A stretch of DNA of 7,122 nt from the NCBI GenBank assembly GCA_964365465.1, contig CAYIPT010000027.1:1-7122 (forward strand), in the 5' to 3' direction. How positions within the stretch are numbered: the first letter of the stretch is position 1; each line of letters begins with the position of its first letter. The notes below the pieces were generated by a model. That model searched no databases, was not told the DNA's origin, and was given only the letters and a program-made list of their open reading frames with translations. Positions 1-6,643 of the stretch are shown piece by piece. Source of the DNA: WO2-35-19 sp964365465 (GTDB lineage: Bacteria; Patescibacteriota; Minisyncoccia; Phycocordibacterales; WO2-35-19). Position numbers and translations under genes: made by a program.

Positions 1-1351
1 CAAGCCCTCCTGCTGAACAGATGTAGAGACCGCCCTGAGAAAGAGATGACAATCTCAGGTTGCTGGAAATTGTGGATGAGGCGGTGGAAAGGAAGCCGTT
101 CAGCATTCCCAAGGTGGTTGAAGTGGACACTCCCCACGACTGAACATCAAACGGCCAGCTAAAAGATGCGCCAGTGCTGGTAATTCCCAAAGTTGAAGTG
201 GCGGTGTTAACCCATTTGGAACCGTTATACATGAGCAAGTCGCCATAAGCAAGAGAAGTTAATGTCAGATCTGATAATGCAGAAAGGGTTGAGACACCGG
301 TAGTCACATAACTAACACTTGAACTTGTTCTACCAACAATGACATCATTTTGTCTTGTCACATAGTATCTGTTTACATTGGGAGCCAAGGGACTAATTAA
401 AAACCAATTTTTTAATTCCGCAATTTTAAAATCAACATATTCTTTATCCAAACTTGGCACAAAAATAGTTTTTGCCTGAGTTTCTTCTCCTTTCCCCTTC
501 GCAAGGGGAAGGGCTGGGGATGAGGTCGTTCTGTTATTCTCAACAATAATAGTACCTCCATCTTCCAAAAACCAAGGCCTTACTATTTTATATGTCACAT
601 CTTTCACCCACCCAGAAATAGATTGCCAACTTTTGGCTGAAAAAACAGAAGCAATCTGGTCATTGCTTAGATCTATTTTTAGCATGCCTATTTCTTCCTT
701 GACACTATTTCCAAAATGTGTGGGAACTAGATTTTTAATGTTTTCCTTCCCAAAAAGCAGAGCGGAAAAAGAGAACAAAACAAGCAAAAATACACCCGAA
801 TTTAACGCAAATTTTTCAATAAATGATACTTTTGGGGATCTTTTTATTGCTCTATCAATATTACTCAAAGCAATGTATTTTACGGCATTTGCGTCAAATT
901 TTTTAACTATACCCGGAAAGAGTTCTCTATTATCATTGCTATACAATATTTTTTCGCTTCCGAGCTCGGCTATCCGAGATTTGCCATTTTCGTAGTCCTT
1001 TTTATTTTTGTTTATTTTGTCGTTTTCTTCTATCTTTTCGTTCTCTTTTGTTCCATTATTTTCTTTATCAAAAAGTATTACTTTGGGAGAAGATATTTTT
1101 TCTATAAATTCAGATTTTTTTGATCTTTTTCCTTTTATTTTATCTTTCTCAACTCCAAAATTCAGATGGTGATTATTTTTATGGTCTAAAATATCTTTCT
1201 CCAAAACATACCAGCTTCTACCAACAAGCCTGGCATTTATTTTTTTAACACGACAAAGTTGGCCAATATAATCACTCGCATACCCAAAATTTTTTGCAGC
1301 TAATTTTGCCGAGATATATTTTTTGCCATCAAAATTTAGAGTTCCATCCAT
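1..1351 (-). CDS. HTH-transmembrane-surface (tail-fibre-like) protein, N-terminal part, 3' end off window
   Basis: An open frame of 450 codons starts with ATG at 1351 and leaves the window at base 1, so the C-terminus is missing. Visible order: an HTH of the CPR 'KYISAKLAAKNFGYASDYIG' style (residues 11-49, ending GRSWYV); a Lys/Asn/Glu-rich linker (about 55-145); one hydrophobic membrane segment (about 184-201); then an exterior rich in Ser, Thr and Leu. Residues 352-382 contain LSALSDLTL...GDLLMYNGSKWVN, resembling the 'LSDL..NGDVL.YNG..WVN' module of phage tail fibres and CPR surface proteins. Topology is inferred: HTH inside, fibre outside. Adhesin, pilus-like fibre or an S74 endosialidase-chaperone protein are possible, but the deciding C-terminus is not visible. 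Residues about 276-290 are encoded by a REP-like hairpin. No Shine-Dalgarno is seen; a TAGAAT -10 lies 7 nt before the ATG. The frame continues upstream to a TGA without an ATG, GTG or TTG, so 1351 is the best start. Confidence 0.82.
   Translation of the reverse strand, partial: MDGTLNFDGKKYISAKLAAKNFGYASDYIGQLCRVKKINARLVGRSWYVLEKDILDHKNNHHLNFGVEKDKIKGKRSKKSEFIEKISSPKVILFDKENNGTKENEKIEENDKINKNKKDYENGKSRIAELGSEKILYSNDNRELFPGIVKKFDANAVKYIALSNIDRAIKRSPKVSFIEKFALNSGVFLLVLFSFSALLFGKENIKNLVPTHFGNSVKEEIGMLKIDLSNDQIASVFSAKSWQSISGWVKDVTYKIVRPWFLEDGGTIIVENNRTTSSPALPLAKGKGEETQAKTIFVPSLDKEYVDFKIAELKNWFLISPLAPNVNRYYVTRQNDVIVGRTSSSVSYVTTGVSTLSALSDLTLTSLAYGDLLMYNGSKWVNTATSTLGITSTGASFSWPFDVQSWGVSTSTTLGMLNGFLSTASSTISSNLRLSSLSQGGLYICSAGGL
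489..525 (-). repeat. REP-like hairpin inside a coding sequence
   Basis: On the minus strand a leader CCTCATCCCCAGCCC is followed by a hairpin with 8-bp arms (TTCCCCTT / AAGGGGAA at 492-510) and loop GCG, giving a CTTGCGAAG tip. The same layout, with a different but still paired stem, occurs at 6720-6752. The element is read in frame by the surface-protein gene and encodes residues about 276-290 (SSPALPLAKGKGEE), just outside the membrane segment. A dispersed RAYT-mobilised REP is the simplest reading. It could instead be a local G+C-rich coding patch, but the shared leader and loop argue against that. Confidence 0.6.
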
Positions 1352-1358
1352 TGAGTAT

Positions 1359-1364
1359 ATTCTA
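1359..1364 (-). promoter_or_regulatory. Candidate -10 element, leaderless start of the HTH-surface gene
   Basis: TAGAAT on the minus strand (5 of 6 matches to TATAAT) ends 7 nt before the ATG at 1351. There is no purine-rich ribosome site, and the hexamer 17 bp further upstream (TTTATC) is a poor -35. A transcript from here would start at or next to the ATG. In DNA this A+T-rich the match could be chance. Confidence 0.35.
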
Positions 1365-1588
1365 CTATCTCGGCAAGACGAGATAAATAAAAAAGTGGGG
1401 ATAAATATTAAAAATTTTTTAATATTTAATTTTCAATTTTCAAACAATTTTTAATGCTAAAATATTAAAATTTTATGTAAAAACAAAGAGAACGCGGGGT
1501 TGGATCATTTTTTCTTCTAAAATTTAGAAATTTGAATATTCAGTCACTAATTTAAAAATTGGAAATTAAAGAGTTATTATTTTATGAG

Positions 1589-1597
1589 TTATCCACA
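1589..1597 (+). promoter_or_regulatory. Perfect DnaA-box match (TTATCCACA)
   Basis: The site equals the strict E. coli-type DnaA box TTATCCACA. It sits in an A+T-rich spacer, with the variant TTATACACT 28 bp further on in the same orientation. A single 9-mer can occur by chance, but the second perfect copy at 2543-2551, also on the plus strand, makes it worth recording. DnaA binding and origin function are inference; no dnaA, dnaN or rpmH gene is visible nearby. Confidence 0.4.
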
Positions 1598-1672
1598 TTA
1601 TTAAACATGCATATCTTTATACACTCATATATACTATAAGTAGTAATGTTTATAGATGTTTAATAATGTTTA
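1597..1672. repeat. Three 10-bp-phased ATGTTTA repeats plus one inverted copy
   Basis: ATGTTTA occurs at 1646-1652, 1656-1662 and 1666-1672, exactly 10 bp apart, so the copies face the same side of the helix. The 12-mer ATTATTAAACAT at 1597-1608 is the exact reverse complement of 1656-1667. The array ends 12 bp before the ATG of the MerR-type gene. It could be an autoregulatory operator for that protein, or iterons of an origin given the DnaA-box match touching the inverted copy. Both roles are inference; the phasing and inversion are seen directly. Confidence 0.5.
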
Positions 1673-1684
1673 ATTTTAAATAAA

Positions 1685-1924
1685 ATGAGTAAATTTATAA
1701 CTATAAAAGATGCTTCCAGTATATTAGGTATGTCCAAGATCACCCTTAGAAACTGGGACAGATCCGGCAAGTTAAAAGCCCACCGCCACCCCTTTAACAA
1801 TTATCGTATTTATAAGTTAGAAGACATAGAAAGAATAATAGAAATGATTGAAAATAATGAAGTTGTTATAAAACAAAAAATAGACAAGATCAAGAAGCTG
1901 AAAGTAATACATCTGGAAGGTTAA
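1685..1924 (+). CDS. Small MerR-type helix-turn-helix DNA-binding protein
   Basis: This 79-residue protein is a stand-alone MerR/excisionase-type DNA-binding domain. Residues 5-26 form the helix-turn-helix (ITIKDASSILGMSKITLRNW), residues 27-43 include the basic wing (SGKLKAHRHPFNNYRIY), and LEDIERII (45-52) is the second helical part typical of 'YR.Y..EDI' MerR proteins. The C-terminal 25 residues are Lys/Ile-rich, perhaps a short helix; there is no effector or long dimerisation domain. The 'RHP.NNYR.Y' wing resembles domains that also occur at the N-terminus of DNA-modification and recombination proteins, so transcriptional repressor, excisionase-like or replication accessory roles remain possible. 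No Shine-Dalgarno is visible; a weak TAATTT lies 8 nt before the ATG. Phased ATGTTTA repeats directly upstream suggest autoregulation. No partner gene follows: 673 bp of non-coding DNA does. Confidence 0.8.
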   Translation: MSKFITIKDASSILGMSKITLRNWDRSGKLKAHRHPFNNYRIYKLEDIERIIEMIENNEVVIKQKIDKIKKLKVIHLEG

Positions 1925-2497
1925 AGCAAATTATTCAATTAATATAATCATTATATTTACTAATTCATTATTAATCTAATTTGAATAAATTAAAAAATTA
2001 TTAATTTAAATGTTTAAATATAAGATATTTATATAATTTTTACTTAATTAAAAACTATGTAGTATTAAACACCCCTCTCTTCCCCATTATCTTTTCTTTT
2101 TTATCACATATTATCTATACTATGATGATTTTAATTCGGAAAAACTTTTAAAATACTATTTATCTTGATTTATTTCATTAATTTCTTTCGACTTCCCCCG
2201 TCTTTTGAATTACATCTAAGTTTTCCGATTTTTATCACTAATTATTAAATTTTAACCATATTTAAATTTCAATATTATTAATAATAATCAAATTTTAATT
2301 TACTAAATAACAAAAACATTCTAATTTATGAATAACGTTTCTTTTACACAAATTGGTATACAAATATTTATATAAAAATCATATATTTGAGATGTTTCTG
2401 AAATAAAAGCGGCATAAAGTGATAAAAAACACCATTAAATAATATCCGGATTATACAAAATTATTCAGTATTTCACAATATTTCACCTGAAAAATCT

Positions 2498-2543
2498 ATA
2501 CTAAACGCTCAGCGTCTAATATTAGACGCTGAGCGTTTAGTAT
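2498..2543. repeat. Perfect 46-bp palindrome upstream of the transposase
   Basis: The 23-bp arms are exact reverse complements with no spacer, centred at 2520/2521. Each arm also contains its own odd palindrome: ACGCT-C-AGCGT on the left and ACGCT-G-AGCGT on the right. The DNA can therefore form one long cruciform or two small adjacent hairpins. It lies 55 bp before the ATG of the RAYT gene. RAYT enzymes recognise hairpin DNA, so this is a good candidate for the element's recognition structure. No second copy lies downstream of the transposase, and no T-run follows, so it is not an ordinary terminator. Confidence 0.8.
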
Positions 2544-2551
2544 TATCCACA
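2543..2551 (+). promoter_or_regulatory. Second perfect DnaA-box match (TTATCCACA)
   Basis: A strict TTATCCACA begins on the last base of the 46-bp palindrome. It has the same orientation as the copy at 1589-1597, and one-mismatch boxes lie at 2342-2350 and 2451-2459. Binding is unproven. The position beside a palindrome and upstream of a transposase leaves open whether it belongs to an origin or to the mobile element. Confidence 0.4.
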
Positions 2552-2582
2552 GGTATGGTAAAAATAATTTATACCATATTGC

Positions 2583-2588
2583 TACAAT
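2583..2588 (+). promoter_or_regulatory. Candidate -10 element of the transposase gene
   Basis: TACAAT (5 of 6 to TATAAT) ends 9 nt before the ATG at 2598. No Shine-Dalgarno and no recognisable -35 are present. The inverted repeat TATGGTA / TACCATA at 2554-2578 lies just upstream and could be an operator. A leaderless or near-leaderless, weakly expressed transcript would suit a transposase. Confidence 0.35.
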
Positions 2589-2597
2589 AAATCTGTT

Positions 2598-3251
2598 ATG
2601 AGATACGAAAATTTTGCCGAGAATAAATACTTCCATGTTTTTGGTAGAGGCACTAATAAAGAAAGAATATTTATTGATGAACAGGATCGAGCTAGATTCA
2701 TATTTCTAATCACCCATTTCCAGTCCCCCATCAAAATATATAACATTTCTTGGTACACCGAATCTTTTATTAAGAGCGGATCCTTTAACTTTAATACTAA
2801 AAAGGACGGAGTCAAAGAAATACTTAAAAAAAGAAGTGTTGAACTAGTAGCCTTTGTTTTAATGCCAAATCATTTTCATATTTTGGTTAAAAATTTGGAA
2901 GACCGCATTCTTTCTGTTTATATGCATCGAATTCTGACCGCCTACAGCAAATATTTCAATGCCAAATATAATAAAAAGGGTCATGTTTTTGAGGGGCCTT
3001 TCGGGGCAGTATTGGTAGAAAACAACGCTCAACTTTTACACTTATCTGCTTATATACACAAGAATCCAAAAGAAATAAAAGGGTGGACGGATAATTACGA
3101 TAAGTATCCGCATTCTAGTTACCAAGATTACATCAGCTCAAACAGGTGGGGAGATCTTCTTGCTACCGACATTGTCCTGAAACAATTCAAAGATTGGGTT
3201 AAATATAAAGATTTTGTCTCTACCAGCACAGCAAAGGAGCCCTTATTTTAA
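2598..3251 (+). CDS. REP-associated tyrosine transposase (RAYT), IS200-like Y1 family
   Basis: This 217-residue protein belongs to the Y1/HUH single-strand transposase family, whose members nick DNA at hairpins through a covalent phosphotyrosine. Seen: the N-terminal strand and 'FGRGTNKERIF' segment (15-25), as in RAYTs that begin 'Y.H...RG.NK..IF'; the HUH metal-binding pair H92 and H94 in 'MPNHFHIL'; and 'AYIHKNP' (151-157), which aligns with the RAYT 'YIh.NP' helix and makes Y152 the likely nucleophile. 'YSKYFNAKYNKKGHVFEG' (116-133) is also typical of the CPR-type subgroup. Length is normal and the frame looks intact. The start matches where family members begin. A 46-bp palindrome lies just upstream, while the gene ends 5 bp from the convergent gatB stop, so no right-hand element end is visible. 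Domesticated host-type RAYT and active transposase cannot be told apart here. TnpB is absent. Confidence 0.93.
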   Translation: MRYENFAENKYFHVFGRGTNKERIFIDEQDRARFIFLITHFQSPIKIYNISWYTESFIKSGSFNFNTKKDGVKEILKKRSVELVAFVLMPNHFHILVKNLEDRILSVYMHRILTAYSKYFNAKYNKKGHVFEGPFGAVLVENNAQLLHLSAYIHKNPKEIKGWTDNYDKYPHSSYQDYISSNRWGDLLATDIVLKQFKDWVKYKDFVSTSTAKEPLF

Positions 3252-3258
3252 GGTTTTT
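3241..3258 (+). terminator. Weak candidate terminator after the transposase
   Basis: CCTTA-TTT-TAAGG forms a 5-bp stem with a 3-nt loop, overlaps the TAA stop and is followed by five T residues. The stem is short and A/T-rich, so termination would be weak. No matching T-run follows it on the minus strand for gatB. Confidence 0.3.
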
Positions 3259-4681
3259 AAGAAATAAGTTTTTCAAATATGTCTTTGAGTTTTTGGGGGT
3301 TGGCCGAACCAGCAGTTGCCTTCATCCCCTGCCCAATCAAAAACTGCAGAGCTGATATTTTTCCGCTTTTGTATTCTAAAACTGCATTTTGATTTTCCGA
3401 TACTATTTTATTTGCCACCCCAATAAGCTCTTCTTCATTGCTCTTTTGAAACAATCCTTCTTCCTCCGCTATTATTTTTGGATCTTTCTTACTCTTCACC
3501 ATCTTAATCAGCATTTCTTTTGTGCCCCTAGAAGATAACTCTCCACTTTTCAACATAAAAATAAGAGTTGATAGATACATTGGTTCTATAAGTAAACCTT
3601 CTTCTCCCATACCCGCTATATCATTTATTATGTAATTAGACAGTATTTGAAGATCTTCACCAAAAACCCCCTTGTAACCAGCAGCTTTTTCAAACATATC
3701 ACTTAAATTCTTATTTAAAATATAAAAATTAATATATTCCTCTTTTATTTTATATTTTTCTTTGTATCTTTTTCTTTTTTCATTTGGAGTTTCTTTTAGT
3801 TCTTTGCACAAATTTTTTTCATTGAATTCTTCTGTTTCCCTTAATTTAAGTTTGGGCAAATCAGGATCAGGAAAATATCTATAATCATGGGAATCTTCTT
3901 TTGATCTTTGCGAAAAAGTTATTTGTTTTTTATCATCCCAACCCCTGGTTTCTTGATTTATTTTCTCTCCGCTTTCTAATAGTTCTGCCTGTCTTTTAAT
4001 TTCATATTCAATCGCTCTTTCAGCCGAGCGAAAAGAGTTCAGATTTTTAACTTCAACCTTGGTTCCCAAGGTCTGACCTTTGGAAATTGATATGTTGGCT
4101 TCAAGCCGCATTTCCCCTTTTTCCATATTGGCTTCAGCCACTCCCAAATATTGCAAAAGAAGCTGTAATTCCTGGCCAAATTTAACAACTTTGCCGGAAG
4201 AATGTATAACCGGCTCGGTCACCAGTTCCATAAGAGGCACTCCTGCCCTGTTAAAATCAACCAAACTATAGTTTTCGTCCAACTTCGCTGAAGCTTCGCT
4301 GGACAAGTGCGCTGACCTCGCCGTATCCTCCTCCAAATGCACTCTTGTAATTTTTACTCCCAAAAGTTCTCCTCCAAAAATTAGAGGGTGTTTATACTGG
4401 CTTATTTGATAGCCCTTTGGAATATCGGGATAAAAATAATTCTTGCGATCAAATTCCGTAAAATAGCCGATTTTACCACCAATGGACAAGCCAACTTTTA
4501 AGACATGTTTTACCGCCTCTTTATTTATAACAGGCAAAATCCCCGGGTGCCCCAAACAAATCGGACATATGTTTACATTCGGCCTTTTTTCATCTGTGTC
4601 ATTCTTGCAGGCACAAAACATCTTAGTTTTTGTATTAAGTTCCGCGTGTATCTCTAAACCAATTGTCGGTGTATACTCCAT
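3257..4681 (-). CDS. gatB: Aspartyl/glutamyl-tRNA(Asn/Gln) amidotransferase subunit B
   Basis: GatB binds and activates misacylated Glu-tRNA(Gln) or Asp-tRNA(Asn) in the GatCAB complex, which makes Gln-tRNA or Asn-tRNA with ammonia from GatA. At 474 residues it has the usual full length. Visible signatures: TIGLEIHAELNTKTKMF (6-22); a zinc-type cysteine set C23, C25, C39 and C42; DRKNYFYPDIPKGYQISQ (78-95); HLEEDTARS (115-123); the family signature LVDFNRAGVPLMELVTEP (140-157); KVEVKNLNSFR (208-218); and HDYRYFPDPDLP (265-276). The C-terminal tRNA-binding tail (about 330-474) ends in the classic QFLIGQGMKATAGSANP pattern. Position 192-194 reads RLE where many homologues have RCD, a mild divergence. 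gatA and gatC are not in the window. ATG at 4681 lies 3 bp after the GH15 stop with no Shine-Dalgarno, which suggests co-transcription and translational coupling. Confidence 0.97.
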   Translation of the reverse strand: MEYTPTIGLEIHAELNTKTKMFCACKNDTDEKRPNVNICPICLGHPGILPVINKEAVKHVLKVGLSIGGKIGYFTEFDRKNYFYPDIPKGYQISQYKHPLIFGGELLGVKITRVHLEEDTARSAHLSSEASAKLDENYSLVDFNRAGVPLMELVTEPVIHSSGKVVKFGQELQLLLQYLGVAEANMEKGEMRLEANISISKGQTLGTKVEVKNLNSFRSAERAIEYEIKRQAELLESGEKINQETRGWDDKKQITFSQRSKEDSHDYRYFPDPDLPKLKLRETEEFNEKNLCKELKETPNEKRKRYKEKYKIKEEYINFYILNKNLSDMFEKAAGYKGVFGEDLQILSNYIINDIAGMGEEGLLIEPMYLSTLIFMLKSGELSSRGTKEMLIKMVKSKKDPKIIAEEEGLFQKSNEEELIGVANKIVSENQNAVLEYKSGKISALQFLIGQGMKATAGSANPQKLKDIFEKLIS

Positions 4682-4684
4682 AAT

Positions 4685-6637
4685 TTATTTTAATACACTG
4701 AAAGATTTTATTTTTTTGTCGTATTCAATAACGGTGCGGACAAATTCGGCATGACTCCAGGTAAGCGGGGTGGCCGATATGGCTTCGCCGGTATAGGGAT
4801 TAAGTTGTTCGGAAAGCATACCAGATCTTGAAAATTTTGCCACCCATTCTATATCCTTGGCTATTTCTTGAAGACCAGTGATTGAATTAGCTGTGGCTAT
4901 TTTGTATTGAGTAAGCCAAAGAGTGGTAACAAACCATGGATTACCGGCTGATTCCCCTTCCACTCGGGAATATTTGTCTCCTTCGTAACGAGCAATGCCA
5001 CCGATATCAATACCTTTTCTTAATCTAATATTTAATACTTTATAGGCCTCTTTCATTCGCGGATCATCGGCAGACATAACTCCAAAACGAAACGGGCCGT
5101 AAAAACTGCTAGCATCTAAATTGTTGTTTTTTTCTAATTTATCGCCAGTAAGTTTGAAAAAATATTTTCCCCCCTCATCCCAAAGCAGGGTCACAATAGC
5201 TTTACGCATGGACTCAGCTTCGGAATAAAATTTTACAGAATCATCCTCTTTGCCAAGGGTCTTGGCAAAATTACCCGCCGAAATCAAACCCCCATAAACC
5301 AAAGAGGCCGCAAACGGCGAGACCCCGTATTGTTCTTCCCATAAATCATAGCTTGGTAAAGGCAAACCAGAATGAATGTCTCTGTAATGAATCATAAAAT
5401 CGGCCGCCCTTTTAACAAAACTATTGTAGATGCTTTCTATAAATTCCAAATCTTTGGCCCTGATATAATGTTCCCAAAGGCCAACCAAAAGAATGGCCGT
5501 TTCATCTTCTTGAATAGCCAGCTGCCTTTTGTTGTCTTTGACCCAGGGATGCCATGAGCTTCCCAACGAGTGGTCCGGCTGGTATTTATGCAAAGCGTAT
5601 CCCTCTTCAGTTAGAATATCGTTGGCAAAAACATAAAATCTTTTGGAAACATCATAAAATCCAGCCAAATCAAAACTCCAGGCGGTAAAACAGGCATCTC
5701 TCGGCCAAATGTATCCATAGGTGTCGCCGCCATATTGGACATTGCCGGAATCAGCTGAGGCCAAAATGCCACCGCGATTATCCGAATGAGCTCTCATTAC
5801 CAAAAGAGAATCATAAAATAAATTTTTAGCCCTTTCTGACAGTCCGGAAAATGATATTTCAACTTGATTGATCCAGGCCTGCCAAAAGTCATTTGTGGAT
5901 TCCAACAAGTGTTCCGGAGACTTTTCAAAAACATATTCGAGCAATCCGCAAACCTCCCTGTAGGTCTCGCCCACCATTATCCAATAATACAAGACAACAG
6001 AACTGTTTGCTGAAATATTTCTGCTCCAGCTAATGATAGAATCCACCACCCCGTGCTCAATAGGGTTTCTGGACAAAGACCCGTCTTCGGCGTCTTTCCA
6101 AGTGCCCTCTTTGCCCTCAATGCCGCAAAAGCCAATGCTATATTCATCAAAGGGTTTGTTCTCGCATATGCCTCCAACCAAAAAAACTCTCCTGCCTTTA
6201 TAATGAATGATGGATTCAATGCTGCTTGAAAAGTAAGCGGTATCGGCATGATTGGTATCTCCTATCTTGAACTGCTGATTCAGAAATATTTTTATATTAC
6301 GGGTTTTTGAGTCATTATTGGTCAAAACTATTTTTCTCAAAAAAATATTTTTTTCATTGTAAACAACATCGCTTGTCTGCATGGAAATTCTCGCCCTATC
6401 ATTCAAAGCTGTCATTTTGGACACCATGGTATTTTTTTCAAAACCGATATCTATATTCCATTCTCCATCGTCAATCCAGTGCATTCTATCATCCACAAAA
6501 ACCCCCATTTTATGCATTTGGTTGGATCCAATATGATTTTCCTGTCCCACATAGGGAAAATAAAAATCCCGCGCCTGTCCGAACTTATCCAGACAGACCA
6601 TTGTATTCCCATTCCCCAAAACCATTGAACGCGCCAT
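4685..6637 (-). CDS. Glycoside hydrolase family 15, glucoamylase-type
   Basis: GH15 enzymes remove glucose from non-reducing ends of alpha-glucans with inversion; relatives are glucodextranases and trehalases. The 650-residue protein has an N-terminal beta-sandwich region (about 1-260) and an (alpha/alpha)6 catalytic barrel (about 265-645). Seen: YIWPRDACF (309-317), with R313 and D314 matching the substrate-binding Arg-Asp; SYDLWEEQYG (429-438), with E434 as the likely general acid; and GMLSEQLNPYTG (606-617), with E610 as the likely catalytic base, followed by LTWSHAEFVR (625-634). Assignment is by analogy to the Aspergillus glucoamylase E179/E400 pair. There is no signal peptide or membrane segment, so it probably acts in the cytoplasm on glycogen or maltodextrin. 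Substrate cannot be settled from sequence alone, and trehalase activity is possible. No Shine-Dalgarno; TAAAAT lies 6 nt before the ATG. It heads a two-gene unit with gatB. Confidence 0.93.
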   Translation of the reverse strand: MARSMVLGNGNTMVCLDKFGQARDFYFPYVGQENHIGSNQMHKMGVFVDDRMHWIDDGEWNIDIGFEKNTMVSKMTALNDRARISMQTSDVVYNEKNIFLRKIVLTNNDSKTRNIKIFLNQQFKIGDTNHADTAYFSSSIESIIHYKGRRVFLVGGICENKPFDEYSIGFCGIEGKEGTWKDAEDGSLSRNPIEHGVVDSIISWSRNISANSSVVLYYWIMVGETYREVCGLLEYVFEKSPEHLLESTNDFWQAWINQVEISFSGLSERAKNLFYDSLLVMRAHSDNRGGILASADSGNVQYGGDTYGYIWPRDACFTAWSFDLAGFYDVSKRFYVFANDILTEEGYALHKYQPDHSLGSSWHPWVKDNKRQLAIQEDETAILLVGLWEHYIRAKDLEFIESIYNSFVKRAADFMIHYRDIHSGLPLPSYDLWEEQYGVSPFAASLVYGGLISAGNFAKTLGKEDDSVKFYSEAESMRKAIVTLLWDEGGKYFFKLTGDKLEKNNNLDASSFYGPFRFGVMSADDPRMKEAYKVLNIRLRKGIDIGGIARYEGDKYSRVEGESAGNPWFVTTLWLTQYKIATANSITGLQEIAKDIEWVAKFSRSGMLSEQLNPYTGEAISATPLTWSHAEFVRTVIEYDKKIKSFSVLK

Positions 6638-6643
6638 GCGGTT

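Larger units (their letters stand above)
1352..1684. other. A+T-rich divergent intergenic region with palindromes
   Basis: This 333-bp spacer separates the minus-strand surface gene from the plus-strand MerR-type gene, and I see no ORF or RNA gene in it. It holds a 27-bp odd palindrome at 1402-1428 (13-bp arms around one base), a 15-bp palindrome at 1515-1529 (TTCTAAA-A-TTTAGAA), a perfect DnaA-box match at 1589-1597, a one-mismatch box TTATACACT at 1617-1625, and phased ATGTTTA repeats at 1646-1672. It must hold promoters for both flanking genes. The palindromes could be operators, weak terminators or simply products of A+T richness. Confidence 0.6.
1925..2597. other. Long A+T-rich non-coding region, possible origin or scar
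   Basis: I find no convincing ORF or known RNA in these 673 bp. Visible items: a pyrimidine-rich tract (about 2070-2103); near-DnaA boxes TTTTACACA (2342-2350) and TTATACAAA (2451-2459), each one mismatch from TTATNCACA; a direct repeat TATTTCAC at 2469-2476 and 2479-2486, 10 bp apart; the 46-bp palindrome at 2498-2543; a perfect DnaA-box match at 2543-2551; and an inverted repeat TATGGTA / TACCATA at 2554-2578 just before the transposase gene. It may be an origin-like region, the 5' flank of the transposase element, or decayed coding DNA. Confidence 0.55.

Noticed and set aside
633..995. Plus-strand 120-codon frame
   Set aside because: It lies antisense to the continuous 450-codon minus-strand frame, which has recognisable HTH, membrane and fibre features; the plus-strand product has none.
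1352..1432. In-frame upstream codons of the surface gene that read like a lipoprotein signal (KKFLIFIPTFLFISSC)
   Set aside because: No ATG, GTG or TTG exists between the TGA and residue 1, the DNA is nearly all A/T, and a signal there would place the HTH outside the cell.
2137..2230. Short minus-strand peptide frames in the A+T-rich spacer
   Set aside because: Only about 20 codons, GTG start without context, no recognisable features.
5977..6249. 90-codon minus-strand frame overlapping GH15
   Set aside because: It is on the same strand but in another frame inside the well-supported GH15 gene, with no independent start signal or recognisable domain.
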